Shown here: positions 59,988 through 64,000 of the stretch, piece after piece | Position numbering within the stretch: the first letter of the stretch is position 1 | How the letters are laid out: every line of letters begins with the position of its first letter | Assembly: GCF_004331695.1 (NCBI RefSeq) | Contig: NZ_SJSL01000005.1 | Location: 1 to 64,000, forward strand | Direction of reading: 5' to 3' | DNA: 64,000 nt | Origin: Pedobacter psychroterrae | GTDB lineage: Bacteria > Bacteroidota > Bacteroidia > Sphingobacteriales > Sphingobacteriaceae | The notes under the pieces: generated by a model | Seen by the model: the letters and a program-made list of their open reading frames with translations, nothing else | Told to the model about the DNA's origin: nothing | Databases searched by the model: none | Translations under genes and position numbers: made by a program

Positions 59988-62189
59988 CTATTTCACACCC
60001 CATTTTTTGTTGGGCAATGGCCCCATTTCCAGTTCAAGCTTTCCACCTGCCACCAGTTGATCATGTGTAAACCATGGGGTATCCAACACTTTACCGTCCA
60101 GTTTAGCACTTTGAATATATTTATTTACCACCGAGCATTTATTTGCTATCACCTGAAACTGTTTTCCATTGGGAAGATCAATACTTGCCTTTTCAAACAA
60201 AGGACTTCCTATCGTATATACTGGTGTACCGGGAGTAACAGGATAGAAGCCCAAAGAAGAAAATACCACAAACGCGGTCATACCACCTCCGTCCTCATCG
60301 CCCGGAATGCCAAATACATTATCCTTAAACCAGGTATCCAATAAAAATCTGATCCTTTTCTGGGTCTTCCATGGTGAAGTGCTATAGTTATATAAATAAG
60401 GAATATGGAAGCTAGGTTCATTACCCATAGAGAATTGCCCTGTTATGCCGGTAAAATCCGGGAATTTAGCCCAAAGCTCATATTTGCTTCTCCCCAATGA
60501 TTCGCGAAAGAGCTGGTCCAGTTTGCTTTCAAAGTTATTTACACCTCCAAAAAGGCCGACTAACCCTTTTACATCATGCTGTACCTGCCACAGGTAAGTC
60601 CAGCCGTTGTTCTCGTCGTAATAGTCACGGCCGCCCATGCCACCGTCAAATTTAGGGTCGATCTTGATCCAGTTACCGGCTTTATCCTTAGGCAAAAACA
60701 TCTGGGTATCGTTGTGCCAAAGGTTTTTGTAGTTATTGCTTCTCGCCATGAATTTCGTATAGTCCTGATCTTTTTTCAGTTCCTGGGCAAATTGGGCCAA
60801 TGCCCAGTCGTCATAGCTATGCCCCAGTGTGATGGCTACTGCCTGGCGTTTTTCAAATCCATGAGCGGTCTTATTGGTCTCTTCCTCTCCTGGTTTTAAA
60901 GCAGGGAAATATCCCTTCTCATAATAAAAATTTTCCAGATCAGTTTTAGGTCCGTTCTTCCATGGAAGCATGGTAGCCTGGGTAGCATTTTTAAGCATAC
61001 CTTCATACGCCACATTTACATCATAGTTCCTGATACCTTTACGGTAACCATCCAAAAATGTGATGGTAGAGTGAAATCCGTTCATACATGGATTATCTCC
61101 ATACAAAAGCGGAAAAGTAGGTACCCAACCGCTCTGCTGATACATCAGCACATAAGAGTTGAGCATATCACCTTCCTGTGCAGGATTAAGAATGGTTCTC
61201 AATGGGTGGTGGGCCAGGTAGCTGTCCCAAACCCAGTCATCTACATAAAAAGGTCTGTTGGTTTTATGGATCTGTTTATCGTATCCGCTATAGTATTGGC
61301 CATCTTCGGTTATGTCTACCATACGCTCGTAAGTACGGTACAAAGCAGTGTAAAACGAGCGCTTCTGCGCTTCGGTACCTCCGGTGGTCTGGATCTGGTT
61401 GATCACCTTAGCCCAGGCTGTTTCGCCTATTTTTGTCTGCTGCTGAAACGACGTGTTCTTTATTTCATTGTTATAGTTCTTTTTAGCCTGTTCCTGACTA
61501 ACAAAAGATAGTGCATACTTAAATTCAATGGTCTTTACTGCCTTATCATTAAAGGTGAGCATGAGTTTACTACCGCTTTTTTCAGCAGTAGCATCGGCGT
61601 TAAACACGCCGTACATATAGACTTTCACACCATCCCATATTTCCATACCGCTGATCTCCTTTGCTGCTGTCAGTACCAATTCATTATCTCTGTTATACTT
61701 ATCAAAAATCAGTGCCTTTGTAATGTTTGCAGGAAATTCAAATCTAAAGATTCCTGCTTTTTTTCCGGGTGTAAACGCTACGGCAATCTCACTGTCTACA
61801 AGATAAGTGGAATAGTACCAGGGGCGGTTGACCTCCAAATCGTGATCATAAGTCATTCGCTTATTATCCTTGGCGTTCAGTGCCGGCTTTACAGAGAATA
61901 CCTGTCCATTACGGTGCGAGACAACAGTCAATGGAAAACTAGAAATCTGATCATCCATATAATCCGCTCTTTGCGGGGTCATTCTGATCACCTGGTTGGG
62001 TAACTGAATGGTTGGCCTGGTAGGCTCCAGAATGGCTCCCACGTTTCCGATACGGGGATCAACGTATTTAAGATTACCTGCTCCCTCATAAGGATTTACC
62101 TGTGCATTAACATCAATCTGCATCAGCAATAGCACACTGCAAAAGCCAATAATGAATGTTGAATTAATTAGTTTAAAAATTTGAGACAT
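59988..62189 (-). CDS. GH92 alpha-mannosidase
   Basis: A 733-residue secreted glycosidase (signal ending VNA, about residue 29). GH92 motifs: VDPRIGNVGAILEPTRPTIQLPNQVIRMTP in the N-terminal beta domain, FYVDDWVWDSYLAHHPLRTILNP, FSMGNEPSFHIPYLYNYS (catalytic region with Glu) and GIPGDEDGGGMTAFVVFSSLGFYPV with the Asp-Glu-Asp calcium/catalytic set. GH92 enzymes trim alpha-mannose from N-glycans. The N-terminal sequence differs slightly from the usual GTGGHG form, so the substrate may differ too. It is the first gene of its operon, 175 bp from the regulator gene. Confidence 0.9.
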   Translation of the reverse strand: MSQIFKLINSTFIIGFCSVLLLMQIDVNAQVNPYEGAGNLKYVDPRIGNVGAILEPTRPTIQLPNQVIRMTPQRADYMDDQISSFPLTVVSHRNGQVFSVKPALNAKDNKRMTYDHDLEVNRPWYYSTYLVDSEIAVAFTPGKKAGIFRFEFPANITKALIFDKYNRDNELVLTAAKEISGMEIWDGVKVYMYGVFNADATAEKSGSKLMLTFNDKAVKTIEFKYALSFVSQEQAKKNYNNEIKNTSFQQQTKIGETAWAKVINQIQTTGGTEAQKRSFYTALYRTYERMVDITEDGQYYSGYDKQIHKTNRPFYVDDWVWDSYLAHHPLRTILNPAQEGDMLNSYVLMYQQSGWVPTFPLLYGDNPCMNGFHSTITFLDGYRKGIRNYDVNVAYEGMLKNATQATMLPWKNGPKTDLENFYYEKGYFPALKPGEEETNKTAHGFEKRQAVAITLGHSYDDWALAQFAQELKKDQDYTKFMARSNNYKNLWHNDTQMFLPKDKAGNWIKIDPKFDGGMGGRDYYDENNGWTYLWQVQHDVKGLVGLFGGVNNFESKLDQLFRESLGRSKYELWAKFPDFTGITGQFSMGNEPSFHIPYLYNYSTSPWKTQKRIRFLLDTWFKDNVFGIPGDEDGGGMTAFVVFSSLGFYPVTPGTPVYTIGSPLFEKASIDLPNGKQFQVIANKCSVVNKYIQSAKLDGKVLDTPWFTHDQLVAGGKLELEMGPLPNKKWGVK

Positions 62190-62364
62190 AAAAATTGATC
62201 AATTGGTTTATATTTAGTTTGGTATGGTTTAACTGCCCTGTTCGTCTACAATGTCCGCGATTCTTATTAACAAAAGCCTAACAAATGATTAATTTGTAAG
62301 CTAAATTCATCGTTTACCCGGAAAAATGAATAAAACCACATATGATATCTGTTTAATTTCCTGT

Positions 62365-64000
62365 CTATTCTAATATTGCCTGGAAGGTCTGCTTATATTC
62401 CTCGCCATATATTGCTTTATATTCTTTACAAAAAGTCTCAAATTTGGTCTTAGCCAAAGAATGCTTACCCAAATGCACCAGTGCTTTACATTTGACGATC
62501 ATGGCTGCTTCATTTACCTGATCAAAATAAAAAATGTAATTGGCCAGGTTAATCAGGAATTCCGGGTCATCTGAAATTTTGACTGTGTTGGCATAGTGAA
62601 GATAAGTATCTATGATCTCATTCGATATTTCAGATTTAAATACATCCAGCCAGTCATATTCAACATTTGACAAGAAACTTCCGCGATGTGTGATTTCCGT
62701 CAGTTCATTTATTCTTTCCTTATCGATCTCACGTTTACTATTGACAATATTGAGGTATTGACTATAGTCAATTTTCACCAACTGATCTTCAAAATTGATC
62801 TTCCAATAGCCAGTTGTTTTGGAGATCTGGCAGGAATCCATTTTTTCGAGAATGGTTTTCAATTTGGCAATGTTCACCGATCTGTTATTTCTGGCACTGT
62901 CAGCAGTTTTATCAAACCAGAGGATCTCCGTCAGTTTTTCTGTACTTATTCCCCTGCCCCATTTAATGGTATATAAAAGTACCACGAGAAAAAGCTCCCT
63001 GATCAACGGCGTAAAATATTTAGTGATGTCATTACCATCTCTGTCAAATAACTGAAGGTCACCAAATAGTAAAATGGCATTTTTCATTTCTGCGGACTGC
63101 GGGGATGTTCCGTCGATTTGTATTTCCTGTTTAACATGATCGTTCCCGGTTTCAACAACCGGTAGCACCGCTTGTTGGCCACCTGCAGAAGGTTTATGAA
63201 GTTTAAGATTTCTTTTTCTATAAATTATTAGAAAGGCGATCAAAAACAAACCTGCCAGCGGCAATAAAAGCCAGGTATTTTTAGACAGCCATAACTCGGG
63301 TGATGCGGCTAAAGCTAATTCAGGGGGGCCTGATAACACATAAATTTTAGCCGTGGTCTGATTTGTCTTTTCATCATGGAATAAGGAAACTGCAACAAAT
63401 TTCTTGCTTTCAGGGCAGTAGAACAAATCTGCAAAAGAATGGATGTCATGAAATGCGTAAGGGATTTCATTACCTGCCAGTTCATACGAAGGATTACTAA
63501 GCGAACCTTTAATGAGCTGCAGAGACGAATTGTACTTTTGATTGGGAAATATCAATGCATAATAAGTGCCGGATTTCTCATCAACTATCATGGAATTCGC
63601 AAAAGCAAATTCTTCCTTTTTTGGCTTTAATTCAAACAGCTTTTTAAATGTTCTGGTTTTAACATCAAAGAAGCTAAGGTCATAAATATTCTTAGGATTT
63701 AAGATCTGTTGACCAGTAGCACTTCCATAACCTCCTAAAATATAGGCACCCTTTTTAACAACCCCCAGGGCAGCAAGGTACCTGGGAGTAAACTCACCGT
63801 TGGCGCTAACACTTTTCCAGGTACTATCTGGCAAGTGATAGCGAAACACGCTTTTCTTATAATTGTATTGCCCATAGCCACCTATTATATACAGGGAACT
63901 ATCCACAGATGAATAAAATTTGTTGGGATGCCAATAATTTGTGATCACATCCGGACTTATATAGGACTTGCTCCAGGTGTGTTTTACAAAGTCAAAGTCG
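62365..64000 (-). CDS. Membrane regulator: kelch-like sensor, one membrane span, SARP-type winged helix and TPR-like region (N-terminus cut by window edge)
   Basis: The frame is open through the right edge; the codons before a GTG at 63948 continue in frame (FDFVKHTWSKSYISPDV), so the N-terminus lies outside. The visible part has kelch-type repeats (SSLYIIGGYGQYNYKKSVFRYH, GAYILGGYGSATG), one membrane span (LLLPLAGLFLIAFLIIY), then a cytoplasmic winged helix in SARP/OmpR style (LLFGDLQLFDRDG, LVVLLYTIKWGRGISTEKLTEILWFD, SARNNRSVNIAKLKTILE, TTGYWKIN) and a helical BTAD/TPR-like end. This looks like a one-component trans-membrane transcription factor. It lies upstream of the GH92 operon and probably controls it. 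Confidence 0.75.
   Translation of the reverse strand, partial: DFDFVKHTWSKSYISPDVITNYWHPNKFYSSVDSSLYIIGGYGQYNYKKSVFRYHLPDSTWKSVSANGEFTPRYLAALGVVKKGAYILGGYGSATGQQILNPKNIYDLSFFDVKTRTFKKLFELKPKKEEFAFANSMIVDEKSGTYYALIFPNQKYNSSLQLIKGSLSNPSYELAGNEIPYAFHDIHSFADLFYCPESKKFVAVSLFHDEKTNQTTAKIYVLSGPPELALAASPELWLSKNTWLLLPLAGLFLIAFLIIYRKRNLKLHKPSAGGQQAVLPVVETGNDHVKQEIQIDGTSPQSAEMKNAILLFGDLQLFDRDGNDITKYFTPLIRELFLVVLLYTIKWGRGISTEKLTEILWFDKTADSARNNRSVNIAKLKTILEKMDSCQISKTTGYWKINFEDQLVKIDYSQYLNIVNSKREIDKERINELTEITHRGSFLSNVEYDWLDVFKSEISNEIIDTYLHYANTVKISDDPEFLINLANYIFYFDQVNEAAMIVKCKALVHLGKHSLAKTKFETFCKEYKAIYGEEYKQTFQAILE

Noticed and set aside
63946-63948. GTG as the start of the kelch-type regulator
   Set aside because: The frame stays open up to the right edge and the upstream residues continue the protein naturally, so the gene is truncated by the window.

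Overview
The window looks like a chromosomal segment of a glycan-degrading Bacteroidota, most likely Sphingobacteriaceae close to Pedobacter. The evidence is SusC/SusD genes, Bacteroidota-type promoters (TTTG, 19-20 nt, TAnnTTTG), type III glutamine synthetase, DUF6443-type Rhs proteins, and many secreted or lipoprotein sugar enzymes. Nearly all genes lie on the minus strand. No tRNA, rRNA or CRISPR array was seen.

Region 1 (1-11555). A cut-off transposase-like HTH gene lies at the left edge. Next is a tightly packed 13-gene operon, read from 10658 down to 306, that encodes a complete type II secretion/type IV pilus-like machine: HTH regulator, major pseudopilin, prepilin peptidase, GspE ATPase, secretin, GspL/PilM-N-, GspM/PilO- and GspC/PilP-like assembly proteins, a YwqK/MORN-type lipoprotein, a bactofilin-like membrane protein, two minor pseudopilins, and GspF. 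A perfect 32-bp palindrome lies 7 bp upstream of the first start codon. A LytTR regulator with a degenerate receiver is divergently encoded next to it.

Region 2 (11800-21833). This is an Rhs polymorphic-toxin locus: a 1207-aa YD-repeat partner, a full-length Rhs ending in a colicin D-like tRNase domain, its colicin D-type immunity gene, then a headless, frameshifted orphan copy of the Rhs core carrying a different C-terminal tip with its own small putative immunity gene.

Region 3 (22256-48823). These are carbohydrate loci. A GH29 fucosidase, an AraC regulator and a zinc alcohol dehydrogenase lie around a strong inverted repeat. A LacI regulator (42274-43305) appears to control at least three units through a TGCAATCGATTGCA operator: SDR-UxuA, SusC-SusD-two surface lipoproteins, and PmoA(DUF6807)-ThuA-two exported Gfo/Idh/MocA oxidoreductases-GH-A hydrolase. 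A TonB gene follows, then an aldolase / Gfo oxidoreductase / lyxose-isomerase-like cupin / PfkB kinase operon divergent from a GntR regulator, with a CTTGTATATACAAG operator between them.

Region 4 (49003-64000). Housekeeping genes for GSIII and PurM come first. They are followed by a minus-strand operon of GH92 mannosidase, PVC-type cytochrome/HEAT lipoprotein, GH95 fucosidase, FucP-like transporter and FAD-dependent oxidase. Upstream of it is an edge-truncated membrane regulator that joins a kelch-like sensor to a SARP-type winged helix and TPR-like region.

The strongest leads are the T2SS/T4P-like operon with its palindrome, the Rhs-CT orphan module, the LacI operator set linking uronate catabolism to a periplasmic redox-glycan module, and the uncharacterised isomerase-kinase-aldolase operon. 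Functions are inferred from sequence motifs read by eye; no database search was run.
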